Shown piece after piece: positions 1 to 11,488 of a DNA stretch of 64,000 nucleotides. This stretch comes from Dermacentor variabilis (lineage: Eukaryota > Arthropoda > Arachnida > Ixodida > Ixodidae), in contig NC_134568.1 of the NCBI RefSeq assembly GCF_050947875.1, positions 253,943,778 through 254,007,777 on the forward strand, written 5' to 3'. A model generated the notes under the pieces. It did no database searches. It worked only from the letters and a program-made list of their open reading frames with translations, and had not been told where the DNA came from. Every line of letters begins with the position of its first letter. Position 1 is the first letter of the stretch. The position numbers were made by a program, and so were the translations under genes.

Positions 1-202
1 TTACTTAGATTGGCTGAGAAAAAAACACATGCCCTATGAGAACCTTAATACTCTGCTTGGAATGCTAGGTTGCAGTTTGAAAGTGGCCAGACTAGTCACT
101 AAACACATAAGAGACATTACAATTCATTCCTATCCATGCATGCTTCAGATTTTGTTAGTATCAGCACATACACGAAATGCTATCCAAAAGAAAGCCAGTG
201 AC

Positions 203-345
203 CTTAGATTCATACCCTCAATGGCAGGAAGCACTTTGCGAGGCTTGTCCTCAGGTTCGTCAGTTACCTCAAAACTGTACTGGGACATATCTTCACGAGC
301 GTAAATATCGCTGTCATCCTCTTCAAAAGCCCCAACACCAAATGC
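203..345 (-). CDS. GPATCH1: GPATCH1 exon 6 (codons 264-310)
   Basis: The acceptor is a TTTTCAG just before base 345. The exon enters in phase 0 and encodes AFGVGAFEEDDSDIYAREDM followed by an acidic stretch ending AIEGMNL. This is the segment after the G-patch in GPATCH1 orthologues, which also carry an AFGVGA(L/F)EE(D)DD(D)IYA signature. The exon is 143 nt and leaves in phase 2. The chosen donor (CTAAG then GTCACT) is weak. A stronger-looking GTATGA lies a few bases upstream, but it would remove the conserved EG(M/F)xL end, so the downstream site is preferred. The next exon is outside the window. Confidence 0.85.
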
Positions 346-462
346 CTGAAAAGCCAGCATAAAGCATTAAAGAAGCTCACTTTTTCTATTACAGTGAAGC
401 TGTATATGTCTACCCTCCCATAAATTTTTCAATGCCCATGTGTCAAAACTCCCACGCCTTCT

Positions 463-866
463 TTGAGGAGGCAAAGCACACCAGTAAGCTATGTGCTGAC
501 ACCTGGCGTAGCAAGAGGAAAGCTAAGAAACCACCCAATATTACATAATGCTGCCCTATATCAGGAGGCGGAACAAACCAGCAAGGCATGTGCTGACATC
601 TGGCGTAGTAAGAGGAAAGCTAGGAAATGGGTGGTGACTAGTAGCAAAAATCGTGCCCGGGAGGCTGCCCGTAAGTGACAAGCTTAACAGGAAGATGGGT
701 GCCACAAAGCAGAGAATGCGGCGAAGTGGCACAGGTACCACGCCAGTAAATTGCACGAGCACAAGGGTGCGTATGCAAAATTTCAGAGGGACTTTCTGGA
801 CACACATTTCAGATTCAGTTGTGTGGTGTGCGACAGAATGTCATTCAAGAATGATTTGATGGTGAT
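463..866 (+). pseudogene. Helitron-like N-terminal coding remnant A
   Basis: One frame reads a lysine/arginine/alanine-rich stretch with in-frame stops near 678-690. It then reads KFQRDFLDTHFRFSCVVCDR and continues MSFKNDL before ending. The block FxxxFxDxxFxxxCxVCDRxxFxNDL is shared with the remnant at 1092-1440 and is intact-looking for about 28 residues. I associate this basic region plus CxxCDRLWF-type motif with the N-terminal part of arthropod Helitron/helicase-type transposon proteins; that family call is from memory. No Rep or helicase motif is present. It lies antisense in GPATCH1 intron 5. Confidence 0.4.
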
Positions 867-1091
867 TGTTAATGTTTGAGATGTTGCGAAGTGCGAACGT
901 AATGCAGCTTTGACAGCTACCCCAGGTCTTGACTTAGCCAGCTGCTAGGTTTGGCTGCACCGAGGGAGTGCTCATGGCCGTAGCATGCACTGATTATTTG
1001 GTGTGACAGGTGGTTGCTAACAAGCCATCCGCTGCATTTTCGCGCCTGTGCTAAGAACCAAACAGACAGTTAGTATGTTGCGTGCGCTAGT

Positions 1092-1440
1092 ATGAGGAGG
1101 CCACGCATAGTGCGTACTGCTGAAGAACACACTGCTCACAAGGCCCAACTTCGGGACCGCAGATGCGAGAATGAGCGAGAGCTGCGGGTGGCGCGAACCA
1201 GCAAGGAGCGTGCCGAGGAGGCTGCCCATAAGTGACGGGCTCGAGCAGAAAGTCCCCCAGATCGCGAAGCGATTAATGCGGTGCAACGACGGAGGTACTG
1301 CCCTTAGAAGGCTGATACTTACAGCAGTGTGGGCGCACAATTCCACCGAGACTTTGTGGACAAAATGTTTGGTTCCAGTTGTCGCGTGTATGACCGATTG
1401 CGGTTTGAAAACGACCTATCAGTGATTGGAAACATTTCTT
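1092..1440 (+). pseudogene. Helitron-like N-terminal coding remnant B
   Basis: The frame opens MRRPRIVRTAEEHTAHKAQL, runs through an RE/RA-rich basic coiled-coil-like stretch to a TGA at 1233, and after a TAG continues in the same frame to FHRDFVDKMFGSSCRVYDRL and FENDL. The opening (x)RPRxxxTxEExxA also occurs at 16058, so this is a repeated family. The second cysteine of the CxxC pair seen in remnant A is a tyrosine here. It is a decayed copy in the same orientation as remnant A, 600 bp away. It may be a diverged copy of the same element or one element rearranged. Confidence 0.4.
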
Positions 1441-1615
1441 ACCAAGATGTTTACAGCTCCGCTAGTCATCCACCTTCGCAGGGCGCCTTGAATTTTTATA
1501 TACATCCGCCTTCCAGACAACAAAACATGATGTTCTGCAGCTTAACTTTTTCAACAAGTAACTTCTGCAGGAGTATAAATAATGCCCTGCCTTCTAGCTA
1601 GCTGGCTGGTACATA

Positions 1616-2356
1616 CAGTCTAGCTCGTTACAATGGACTCTCATACAACATACTTTCGGACCTAATGGACCATATTTCAGCCTTAGTTTGCTCTACCTAT
1701 TTTGTTAATGCAACGAAGTTCACTTTTAATGGACTGTGCTACAACAGACTATCGGCTACAGCGGATGAAATTAGAGGCAATTTTTTTCAAAATGGGGGTA
1801 TAAAACATACTTTTGCTGTGTCGACACAGGCTGACAACTGCCTTGCAAGGGTCAACCGACGATCGCTGCTCAATATCGTGCACGCGAGGGAGGAAGGCGG
1901 GGCAGAAACGCGCCATCTTTAGGGCGCAATGCACAGGAGGAGGGGCATGAGGCGAGAGAGAGGGGTGTTCTAGTCTGGCGGCTGCCGCCATACATAGAAA
2001 GTGATCTGCTATGTGGACAAAGTGCACCCAGTGCTAGTAGCTTCGTATGTGCTGTGCTTTCGACGCTTAGTTCGCGTTGAAGCGAGATAGCATGAAGGTC
2101 AATTCGCTCGCTGCTGTTGATGCACTTATGTTGCTTCATTTGCTATCACAATCGATGCTTCCCCTTTCAGGCGATACTGCGACTTTTTGTTTTTTCTTTA
2201 CTTTGAACAGTCGTCACTCACTTTTTGCAATATTGCAAAGTTGTTAGACATCACGACTAAAGTTTCAGAAGTGAGGCGTTTCAGATATTACGGACTTTGT
2301 ATAAAACGGGCGTTTTTTGTTGGATTATCAGGGTCCGTAGTAATGAGAGTTGACTG
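1616..2356. mobile_element. Tigger/pogo-type MITE, TA target duplication
   Basis: A 741-bp element starts CAGTCTAGCTCGTTACAATG and ends with a mismatched inverted copy finishing GAGAGTTGACTG, flanked on both sides by TA. Terminal CAGT...ACTG with TA duplication is typical of pogo/Tigger members of Tc1/mariner. Inside I see no transposase, so it is probably non-autonomous. TIR identity is only about 70 percent, implying age. Confidence 0.6.
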
Positions 2357-3355
2357 TAATCACACGAAGACAATGGGTGACTGTCACAGGGGTCAACTAT
2401 GGTGGCATGAGAGGGCACAAGCAAGCAAGGTCAGGGGCTACGCCAAGAAACAGTACTAGTCTACACACTAGAGCAAACAGCCGGGGACAAGACAAGACAC
2501 AGGTCCACTCCCACCCAGGGGCCAACTGCCAGTGCCTGGTCCCTTCCTCCTTTTATAGCCCTTTTTCAGGGGTGTGGGGCCTTGGGAGGAGGGAGATGAT
2601 ACCCTTCTGGTGAAGGCAAACTGGTTCCTTCATGATTGGCAAGGCTTGGGTGGCTTCCCCTGTCATGTAGTCACGCAACTGCCTGTACAGAACATTTCTC
2701 AAGGGCCAATAAAATTGGCCTTCGCTAGATAATTCGAACTTGACCAGTCAGCACGTACGTGCCCAACTCCTTTTGTGACCCCGATAGTGGCCCCTTTAGT
2801 AGCGGCATCTGTATTGGAGGAACTCAGGGGACAGTGAATGCATTGAGCGCACTATCTTTCGTCGAAACTTCTATTTTTTGGCCTGCCCTAAGAAGATTTT
2901 CAAGCAATAACTATAGCTCACAGTGTTTGATTACGGTATTTACCCGTTTACTCGTTGGGCCGGTGAGGGTCGAGTTAATGGAAGCTGACTACTTATTTAT
3001 TATTTAAAAACATGGATGGTGTATGCTGGGTTACAACATCAAACTGTGACTAAATGGGCTTGCAAAGTGCATGTTATTCCTGATCGATCACAGTTTCAGG
3101 TGCACATTGACAACTTGCATTAGCAAAGTGCAGATACTAGACACCTTGGTGAAGCTTCTGTTTTTGCTGCGGCATGGTACTGTGCCATCATCTAGTAAGC
3201 ACTGTTATGGCTCACTGTGTGCAGCGATGAATGGAATGGATGCCAAGCACCTGAGACTTCACGTGCTTAATCGTCACGCTTGTCAATATGAAAAGACTTG
3301 TCCGTCGGGTGTGTGCGAAGGGATTATGCACTAGTGCAAATCCTACTTTCCTTTG
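2357..3355. repeat. Non-genic intron DNA with dispersed repeat (about 2715-2985)
   Basis: No credible exon. The stretch from about 2715 (TTGGCCTTCGCT...) to 2985 aligns in the same orientation with about 61240-61500: shared blocks include GGCCTTCGCT, AACTTGACC, GACAGTGAATGC, TTTTCAAG.AATAAC.ATAGCT and ATTACGG. This marks an unclassified dispersed repeat. The 2360-2700 part holds nothing I recognise. Confidence 0.45.
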
Positions 3356-3757
3356 TCCTACCAGGGTGTCTACCAAGTTGACATTTCCAAATTCCCAAAG
3401 TTTTCCAGGTTTTCCCTGAGTGCTTTTGCAAAATTCCCTGAGGGACACAGAACTCAGGGAATTTCAGGGAAAATGACTTAATCCAGGTTGAATAGCAGGG
3501 AGTAGCATTTATTTTATTCAAAAGAAATCAGAAGGGAGGGGTCAGTAAAATGCACAGCATAAAAGAAAGTATTTGAAAAAAATGTAAAACTCATTGCAAA
3601 TCGAGTCGAACATTCTCAAATACGAATAAAACAGAGATGCATATAGAAACAAATGTTTCCGAATATGAGCTATTTTTATCAAGTGATAGCAAACTCATTG
3701 CTACGAGGCCCGAACTTTGTCACAAGTGAGATTCTCTCTCAACAGCTGGTGTGTCAA

Positions 3758-3793
3758 TCTCAACTGTCCTGACATATGTCAGGACAGTTGAGA
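3758..3793. repeat. 36-bp perfect palindrome
   Basis: TCTCAACTGTCCTGACAT is followed immediately by its exact reverse complement, with no spacer. It lies inside the CAGGG-ended element, about 250 bp left of the nested Tigger insertion. Confidence 0.85.
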
Positions 3794-4039
3794 CGTTGAG
3801 AACAACGCCTCAGTGTTTCGTTTCACTGCTTTAAAGAGTTTATTTTGGTTTGGATGAGGGACACCTGCATCTTGGTGTCAGCCAACACTTTGTTTTTTGA
3901 GCTTAAGCTCTTTGAAAGAAGTGACGGCATGCATCCTTTCCCGTTCATTCCTCAATGCGTAGGTCCTTTCTGTTCTTGTCCTCCTTCCACTGCGCATCCG
4001 CCCTACGGACCATTCGAAGCATCCTCTTCGTCAGTTGTA

Positions 4040-4426
4040 CAGTCAACGAATGATTCTTCGGACTCCCTAGGGGCCGCAAAAACATCCGTAAAATCGGGCA
4101 GTTCGAAAAATGAATGCAGGTTTTTTACTGCCGTTAAGGGCTCAAATCGCCACAGGCACATCCGAAAAGGCCTACCAGTACAATTATTAGGTGCATCGGT
4201 GCTTGTACTGTGACAGGAGGCGGGTGGACGCGTGTACAGTTAAGGAATAGACACTGATTAATTCCATTTCGGGCCTGCGGTCAAAGCGAAAAGTACGGGA
4301 AATTGGACGGTGAAGGGTTCTTGCATCCAAAATTTCAGACATTCTTATACATTGACTCTATGGGGTACGTGGTGGTGCCGCGAAGCCGTCCAAATTACTG
4401 GGCGTCTGGAAAGTAGGTGGTTACTG
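4040..4426. mobile_element. Tigger/pogo-type MITE, deletion derivative of the 14079-14861 element
   Basis: It is flanked by TA on both sides. It begins CAGTCAACGAATGATTCTTC and ends GGTGGTTACTG. Its first about 200 bp and last about 130 bp align with the reverse complement of 14079-14861 (shared blocks TTCGGACTCCCTAGGGGCCG and GGTGCTCGTACTGTGACAGG-type). The middle about 400 bp is missing. It sits inside the CAGGG-ended transposon. Confidence 0.7.
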
Positions 4427-5034
4427 TACACTGGCAACTTCTCCAGCCAACAACATGGCGTCCAAAAGACAATTCGTTACAATCCCACTCTATTAGGCGA
4501 GCCAGCATTACTGCGACTTTCGTTCACTTTGAATAAAATTACAGCTAATTTTCCCTCATAGAATTCCCTGAGTATTCCCTGAGTTCTCCCCGAGTATTTT
4601 CAGACTATTCAAAATCCTGGAGAATTCCCGGTTTTCCTGGTTGGTAGACACCCTGTCCTACATTCAACCCCTCTACGCGTGGGAGTGGTTTTCATCCATA
4701 TTCCTCTGTGTGAGCTGACCAGTGTGTTGACAAGGCCCTCTACCAGGGAGCAAGAGAGAATGAGGTTGCCCTGATGGTGTAGGGTATAAGGAGGCCTGCG
4801 AGATGCCACATGGACATCTTATCTGCCCTTGTGTGCAGGAGTAGTATGCTGAACGTTTCTGTACTTTTTGTCTTGGAGCGCACCGCTCACCCATAATGAT
4901 GTATTAAACTTCAGTTATTTGTTTTTACATCACCTCATCTTCCTTGCCAAACCCTCTACGATGGTCAACCTGGTTCAAGCTCCAAGCAGATGCTGTTGCA
5001 GGTTACAAAACATTGTTCCCATAAGAACGGGACA

Positions 5035-5152
5035 CAGCCATTTTTGCATTTTACCCCATCGAAATGTGGCCACAGCAGCTGAGATTTGATCCTGCGACCT
5101 CATGCTTAGCAGCGCAACACTACAGCTGCTAAGCCACCATGGCGGGTAGCAT
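5035..5152 (-). repeat. tRNA-derived SINE (Ruka-like), 5' tRNA-like part
   Basis: The minus strand reads GGTGGCTTAGCAGCTGTAGT, then GCTGCTAAGCATGAGGTCGC and GGATCAAATCTCAGC. These are A-box- and B-box-like Pol III promoter parts matching the copies at 11489 and 47643. The SINE tail is missing. The family resembles the Ruka SINE described from ixodid ticks. Confidence 0.6.
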
Positions 5153-5551
5153 GTATTTGCAGAATGGCTGCTGTCGCCTTCAAATTTTATGCCTTTGCGT
5201 GATTATACATGGCGCACAAGAGGTTTCAGACCCGATGACACAAACGACTGCAAACACCGAGTATGACTTGCAAAAAAAAAAAATAATAATAATGAGAACC
5301 ATCAGGCTGTAATGAACTGGCATGAAGATCATCTCTAATTGTTCTATGCATCTGATGGAGCCCATCACGCATTAAAATGTACTACAACGAATAGAATAGA
5401 ATTCACTGACAAGAGGGAGAGCGAATATGATAAGGAATGTAACATTAATAACTAAAACACAGTGTGAATGGTTATCCTCTCCTGAGGGAAGGGTAGCAAA
5501 TGGAAGACTCAAAAGACAGATGCCATAGGTGCTGTATAAAAACCTTCTTAC

Positions 5552-5912
5552 CTGTCCTGTTATAGCAAGTTTTCTTTTGCTCTTTTCCAAGTGGCATTTA
5601 GTTGTTGTAGGCTGGTCAATATCTATTGGTGCTGACAGCACAGAGTGCTTGTCCAGAGGGACGTATCCAATGCCATGTTGGTTGTCCTTGGGAACATACA
5701 GCACTTCGTCCACGTCAGCTGGTGCAAATGAGTGATCTGCTGTGAACTCATCTTCGTCAGATGATTCTGTGCCTGGTGGCAAGGCACAGCTATACACTTT
5801 GACACCTGGTTGCTCCTGTGCCTGTTTTGGCTTTTCTCGTTTTACACGTTCTCCTATGCCTTGTCCTTGGCGCCAACCCATCTTGTTTAGGAGCTTGACA
5901 CCAATGCTCTGA
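5552..5912 (-). CDS. GPATCH1: GPATCH1 exon 5, G-patch domain (codons 143-263)
   Basis: The acceptor is GTTTTTGCAG before base 5912 and the donor ACAG/GTAAGAAGG after 5552. The exon starts in phase 2, completing a serine codon from exon 4, and ends in phase 0 after GQ. It encodes IGVKLLNKMGWRQGQGIG (residues 146-163), the G-patch signature with its hydrophobic core and spaced glycines, then a basic ERVKREK segment. Next come VKVYSCALPPG and FAPADVDEVLYVPKDNQHGI, the post-G-patch block of GPATCH1. The G-patch binds and stimulates DEAH-box helicases in the spliceosome. A TAG stop would be met only far into the intron if splicing failed. Confidence 0.93.
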
Positions 5913-8900
5913 CTGCAAAAACAATAAGTTTTTTCATCAGTACCATGAACACACCGAACATGAAATTTGGAACAACTAGTATAAATTAATCATATGGACA
6001 TACGAAGTTTATTAATCTGGGCTTCAAATAAACAGACCTGGGACACCAATATCTACACATTTTGCAAAGTGAATATTCACAGAACAGACTAAGGTGCTGA
6101 TAAGAAAGAGTTTACATATAAAGTTGTAGAACAAAAACTTTATAAAAGATCTGCCACATATGTATTACAGTAGCACATCTTATGATGGCAGATATAAAAA
6201 ACATATATCTAAGCAGACAGCAAACTAGCTTTTTTACTTACGATAAACTCTATTTGGAACACGACACAGTTTCTGTTATGTGACATGCTATATTTTTACT
6301 AAAATACACAGTGTAGTTCACCTAACAGATAAAAAAAAATAAAGAACACCGATTGCACATATCACAACTAAAGCTGCTGCTAGGTTTTGTGATTGGAATG
6401 TCTAGTGAGCTTCCTAGTTCTGCCACGCTGTAGAGGTTGAGGGCTCCTCACACTCTCCAATGTTTTGGAATAGAGAGAATGCACCCAAAGCCCTCAGAGT
6501 CAGCTCAGAGTCAGCTCCAGTCATATGCAGTTTCATCTGTATACTGCTAACAAGGAGTGTAGACTGCCTGTATCAAAAATAGAAGGGACACAGAGATGAT
6601 ATAACAAGTCTCACTACCTCACTCTACACCCAACTTTTTTCTCAGTGCTACCTCAGTTCCACTGCTCATAACATTCATGAGAAGTGTACAAAAAAGCTAA
6701 ATGAAATTATTAGGGTTTCTGAAATAGCAAACCTACTGAATGGAATGAAATAAGAACATTCAAGAAAAATTAAAGGTATCTGAATACCAAATTGAATACA
6801 GAATATTTTCTAATTTTAAGCAAAATGAAATACTGACACGTGTACAGTGTTTATTGTATTTCAGTGACCATTTTCTCATTGGCTAGCCACTGCTACGAAG
6901 TATGATAAGTCATGTATAAACAGCCGATGGAGTTTACTCGTAGATAAGATTTCTTTCACTAACGACTGCACTAGTCACTATCGTTGTGCTTTGGGAGTTA
7001 TAGTAGAACCCACGTATAACAATATATTCAAGCACCAAGAAAATTCAATTGTTAAAATCGATAACTGTAAAGTAATAATAATAAACAAAAGATGACATAG
7101 AAATTAATACATTTTAATTAGACAAGGAAGTACAATCAAACCCACTTATAACATTACCGCTTTTAACAATACTCAAATGTACCAATGAGCAGCAGTGGCA
7201 CCGGGAACTTTTTTGCGTGTTCTATGGTAAACTAAATCACTTACTGTATTGCTCCCATCCTGTGTTATTGGTCATAACAATTAAATCTGGCTACTGGGTG
7301 TCTGCATCAAAAGGAAAAGGAACGCGAAAAAGCTGCCACCCTTTCTCACGTACCTTTGTCACATCGCCATTTACATATGGAACTTTACGAACTCTTGCCT
7401 CGACCAACTAGCTTGTGAGTTCATACAGCAATGCATAAAGATGTTCCTGGAACGCCGAAAACATGTTGCACAGCAAACTTCTTTCAGTTCTTTGAATTTA
7501 AGTGCTCTACTGAATTACAGCATACAGTTTCCCTTTAGGAGGTATTGTCAGAATTACTACCTAAAGGGAAATCTGGTACCAGCGCCTATGCGAGTTTATA
7601 AACTTTTTATGTGCCAGGCATTTTAGGCACTTGTGCCTGTTATGTGCTGGAGGTTTTTTCAAAGTGTAACAAATTCAATTTTGGTCTAAGTAGCACATTA
7701 GCAGGCTTTAAATTCATATGCTATTTATTGGCTGAGCATTTTACAATGTTTATTAATATGAAAATTCAAATAAAAATGAAGACATGCTAATTAATAATTT
7801 TAATTAAGATAATTAGTGTTTTACAGGCAGCACAGCATTTTTGTCACTGTCATCCCTTGAAGACACATAATAATCAACATTGAAGTCCTGTGAATCAGAG
7901 TTCATAGGAAGTCCTTGAATTTCTGCACAATACAAAACTAAAAAATAAAAAAACATGCAGGCTTTTTGCACCAGTATGCTATATCAAAAAACTAGAAATG
8001 CTAGCAACACTGACAGATAAGATAAACTTTGTCATGCCATCTGTTGTACAAAAACAAAACCTGCCAAACAATTTTAATTTAACCAGCTTCTGTGTGGATG
8101 ACACAACTAGCTTACAGATGTTCCATGTTGATGAGTTATCTCAGGAAAGGCAGGGAGTGTACAGAAAATGTTACATGGCTTTCTTTACTCGGGAGTGGCT
8201 AGGGAGGTGCACCAGTGGACAGACGAGTATGCATGGGCACAGCAATCAGAATTAAAGGGTGCTGTAAGAGCATGAGAATGTAGGGATAGGATATAATGCT
8301 GAGACATGAAAGATATGATTTGTACTGAATGTGGCTCGGCCCAACACATGCTCAAGGCCGCAGACATAAAGCTTTCCTAGAATTGAATCTCAATAACAAG
8401 GGTTGGTTCTCCCGTAATACATCTTGCACTACATTTGCTCACACACAACAAGCCATCACAGAAAACAAAAACATACACACAGTGAGCACAACCCGTCTTA
8501 TCTTTCTTCCAAATTTGGCAATGCAATTTTGGCACTGTTCACATTTGGTAACATTTGATATAACTCTAAAACCCAGTGTGAGTGCTTAAGCTACACTATT
8601 GAATTACTATATTATACTATATAATAAGCGATCAGCAAAACCCATATATGGCGGATAATTCAAGCATTTTTTCAGGCACGTAGGATCCTCTGGGCTGGAA
8701 TTCTCTGACATAAGGTGGCCTGACAGCCTGCAGGGCTACCTGACTAAGTTAGCTTGAATGCTCGGTTGCCACAGTCATAATTTCGAATCCTTGCTTGTTT
8801 TATTTTTTTTCTGAAGGTGCGAAACTTGAATTCACCTTCCCCCAGTACACTACACCTCCAGGCTTGGAGTGGCGCCTGACACCGACAAAAATGCAGAGAG

Positions 8901-8934
8901 CAAGTGGGGCTGTACTAATCCAGGTACAACCAAA
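5913..8934. other. Start of GPATCH1 intron 4, no recognisable gene
   Basis: AT-rich DNA without coding support. Two Tigger-like left-end motifs in the same direction are visible near 7003 (TAGTAGAACCCACGTATAAC) and 7132 (TACAATCAAACCCACTTATA), with no right end found. A short hairpin with CCCTTTAGG/CCTAAAGGG arms lies at 7529-7573. Near 8700-8790 a tRNA-like stretch ending TTTCGAATCC may be a SINE head. Confidence 0.5.
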
Positions 8935-9156
8935 TTAGAAAGATCCCCTAGCTTCAACAAGACACTCCCTCACAAGAACAGGAATCGGCCTCCCTAGTGC
9001 AGTATTCGGCCACTCCCTCCCAAATGACTAATTCAATCAACCAATGGCCCTCAGTCCCCAGCAGCTACGGAGCATCTGACCAAGGCGGCGGTCAGACTTG
9101 TAACGCAGCAGAGGGTGCTAAGAATCTCGGGACCCGGGCAGGCCCTGACCCTGGCA

Positions 9157-9999
9157 ATGTTTAACACTCAAACTCTTTCCAGTGAAGCTAGCTTAGCAGG
9201 CCTCTTTAAGGTGCTATCAGGTATTGTTTGGGATATCATTGGCCTAAGTGAGGTTAGAAAGAACTGGTGAGGCTTTTACAGCGCTGACTAATGGCCACGT
9301 CCTCTGCTATAGAGGACTACCAGATAAGAAGCAGTTCGGAGTAGGATTCCTAATCCATAAGGACATAGCGGGCAACATTGACAAATTCTACAGCATTTGT
9401 GAGAGGGCAGCAGTAGTCGTAACAAAGCTGAATAGGACGTATAAAATAAAGGTAGTACAAACCTATGTTCCAACCTCCAGTCATGATGATGAAGAGATTG
9501 AACAGTTTTATGAAGATGTTGAATTAGCGATGTGAAAAGTGCAAGCTCAGTATACTGTAGTCATGGGCGACTTCAATGCAAAAGTGGGGGAAAAGCAGGC
9601 TGGTGAACAAGCAATTGGCAACTAGGGTGTGGATTCTAGGAACACTCGAGGAGAGATGTTGGTAGAATTTGCGGAAAGGAATAAGCTGCGAATAATGAAC
9701 ACCTTCTTCAGGAGGCGTTGGAACAAAAAGTGGACCTGGAAAAGCCCTAATGGTGAAACAAGAAATGAAATTGATTTCATACTTTCTGCCAATCCCAGCA
9801 TAGTGCAGGATGTAGAAGTGTTAGGTAAGGTAAAGTGCAGTGATCATAGGTTAGTGAGGGCTAGGATTCACTTCAATTTGAAGAGAGAGAGTAAAATTGG
9901 TCAAGAGGAAACAGGCCAACCTAGACACAGTAATGGTAAAGGCAGGCCAATTCAGGTTGGCACTTGCAAACAAATATGCAGCCTTAGAACAGAGAGATG
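9157..9999 (+). pseudogene. RTE LINE endonuclease (EEP) remnant
   Basis: The segment opens with MFNTQTLSSEASLAGL and WDIIGLSEVRK (catalytic glutamate of the endonuclease/exonuclease/phosphatase fold). A one-base shift follows, then FTALTNGHVLCYRGL, GVGFLIHKDI and YKIKVVQTYVPTS. After a stop come VVMGDFNAKVGEKQAG (GDFNAKVG box) and EIDFILSANPSIVQDVEVLG...SDHRLVRA (SDHR box). The motif order and the GDFNAKVG form are those of RTE/BovB-type LINEs. At least one frameshift near 9248 and stops near 9534 and 9625 make it non-functional. Confidence 0.8.
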
Positions 10000-10291
10000 A
10001 AGTTGACATAGAAGCAATGAATGAAACCGTAACTAGGCTGGCTTCAGAATCACCAACTTAATTGGGAGGTAAGGCACCAAGGCAACCAGTAGGTAAGCTC
10101 TCCTAAGTATCAAGGGACCTAATAAAGAAACGAATTCGTGGAACTGCCAAAACTGATCAACAAGCAGAAAGTAAGTGATATTCAAAATTATAACGTGAGA
10201 AAGACTGAGGAAGCAGTAAAAAATGAACGCAGCTTGAAATCAGGGAGAAAGAAACATGGCATAGCACAAACCTGGCATAGCACAAACCAAG

Positions 10292-10745
10292 ATGTATGCA
10301 CTGAAAGATAAGCAGGGTAATATCAACAGCAATCTCGAAGATATAGTAAAAGCACAGGAAGAATTCTATACTGACCTGTACAGTACCCAAAGCAGCCACG
10401 ATACCTCCATTCGAAGTAGTAATGAACAGGTTACAGAGGCTCCTTCTATAACTAGCGAGGAAGTTAGAAGGGCCTTGCAAGACATGAAATGGGGAAAAGC
10501 GGCAGGAGAAGATGGACTACCAGTCGATTTAATCAAAGATAGAGGAGGCATAATGCTTGAAAAACTAGCGGCCCTTTATGCGAACTATCTATAAACTTCA
10601 AAGGTCCCAGAGAACTGGAAGAATGCCAACATTATACTAATCCACAAAAAGGGAGACGTTAAAGAATCGAAAAATTGTAGGCCCATTAGCTTACTTCCAG
10701 TATTATCTAAAATATTCACCAAGATAATATCCAACAGAATAAGGG
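10292..10745 (+). pseudogene. RTE LINE reverse transcriptase N-terminal remnant
   Basis: MYALKDKQGNINSNLEDIVK is followed by EEFYTDLYS, ALQDMKWGKAAGEDGLPVDL (the GxDGLPxxL region) and, after a TAA, VPENWKNANIILIHKKGD and NCRPISLLPVLSKIFTKII. These are RT blocks 0 to 2 of RTE-type elements. The fingers are present, but the palm motifs with FADD/YADD are absent because homology ends at 10745. Confidence 0.8.
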
Positions 10746-10795
10746 TTCGGCGCATTAAGTGTCACCCTTGCTAATTTCTGTTGAACGAATACGTA

Positions 10796-10832
10796 ACCGC
10801 AAAAAGAAAAGAAAAGAAAAGAAAAAAGAGAA
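10796..10832 (+). repeat. (AAAAG)n simple repeat
   Basis: About seven imperfect AAAAG units, directly downstream of the point where the RTE homology breaks off. Confidence 0.9.
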
Positions 10833-11488
10833 AGCACCAGCAGGCAGCACCCGTAAAAACGCGTGAACTGATTCCTGCTGTTGTAAATTGGTTTAGATAG
10901 TTGTTTAGGTCGTCTCGCTCCAAAACAAACGCGCAGTGGTTGTTATGTGTCAAATCTAGCTTCGTACGCGCTCTGTGCTGGAGCTTTGTATGCACTGTGC
11001 TTTTTATTGTGCATTAATGAGGTAACGTGCAGCTTGTTTCCACACCAGTATCAAGACGCGACTGCTGGAACAGGGCTCATTCATGCCAATGTTTTCTTGC
11101 GCTTAGAACAACAGAACAGATTAGCATTTCTCTTATGTACGTTAACACACATTTGTTCAGTCTTTGCTTTGTTTAGTCTCAGCTGATCGCTCTCTCTATC
11201 ATGTTTCAGTGGTGGTAACTTCTCCCATTGGAGCCCGAATGACAATACCAGAATACGCTCGAGGCACTTTGTCAATGGAGAACAGAGAGCTTACCTGCCA
11301 GCTCGCCAAAACCTCTACAATTGTGAGGTGCAGAGCATGCTCCAAGTAATGAAGCTACAAATGACAGCTGAAAAACATCTAGAGCCGTATTTGCTCACTT
11401 TAGTAAAATAATATAATTGTTTGTTAGCTTACTTTGAGTTCAACGTCATAAGCATGCTTGCTTTGTTGTGACAAACACTTTGCAACCT

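Larger units (their letters stand above)
3362..4655. mobile_element. CAGGGTGTC-ended DNA transposon with 6-bp direct repeats
   Basis: The left end is CAGGGTGTCTACCAAGTTGA and the right end TTGGTAGACACCCTG, a 15-bp near-perfect terminal inverted repeat. Both sides are flanked by TCCTAC (3356-3361 and 4656-4661). Subterminal DNA is rich in TTCCCTGAG-type repeats on both sides. No transposase is visible. The CAGGG start suggests hAT, P or a related superfamily, but the 6-bp repeat fits none cleanly, so the superfamily is left open. A Tigger-type element (4040-4426) is nested inside. Confidence 0.65.
8935..10745 (+). mobile_element. RTE-type LINE, 3'-truncated and decayed
   Basis: A 5' leader-like region (about 8935-9156) precedes an apurinic-like endonuclease and the start of a reverse transcriptase in the same orientation. 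Homology stops abruptly near 10745, before the RT catalytic YADD box. An element that keeps its 5' part and loses its 3' part is unusual for LINEs, which are normally 5'-truncated, so a later deletion or insertion at 10745 is likely. The reading frame carries several stops and shifts. Confidence 0.75.
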
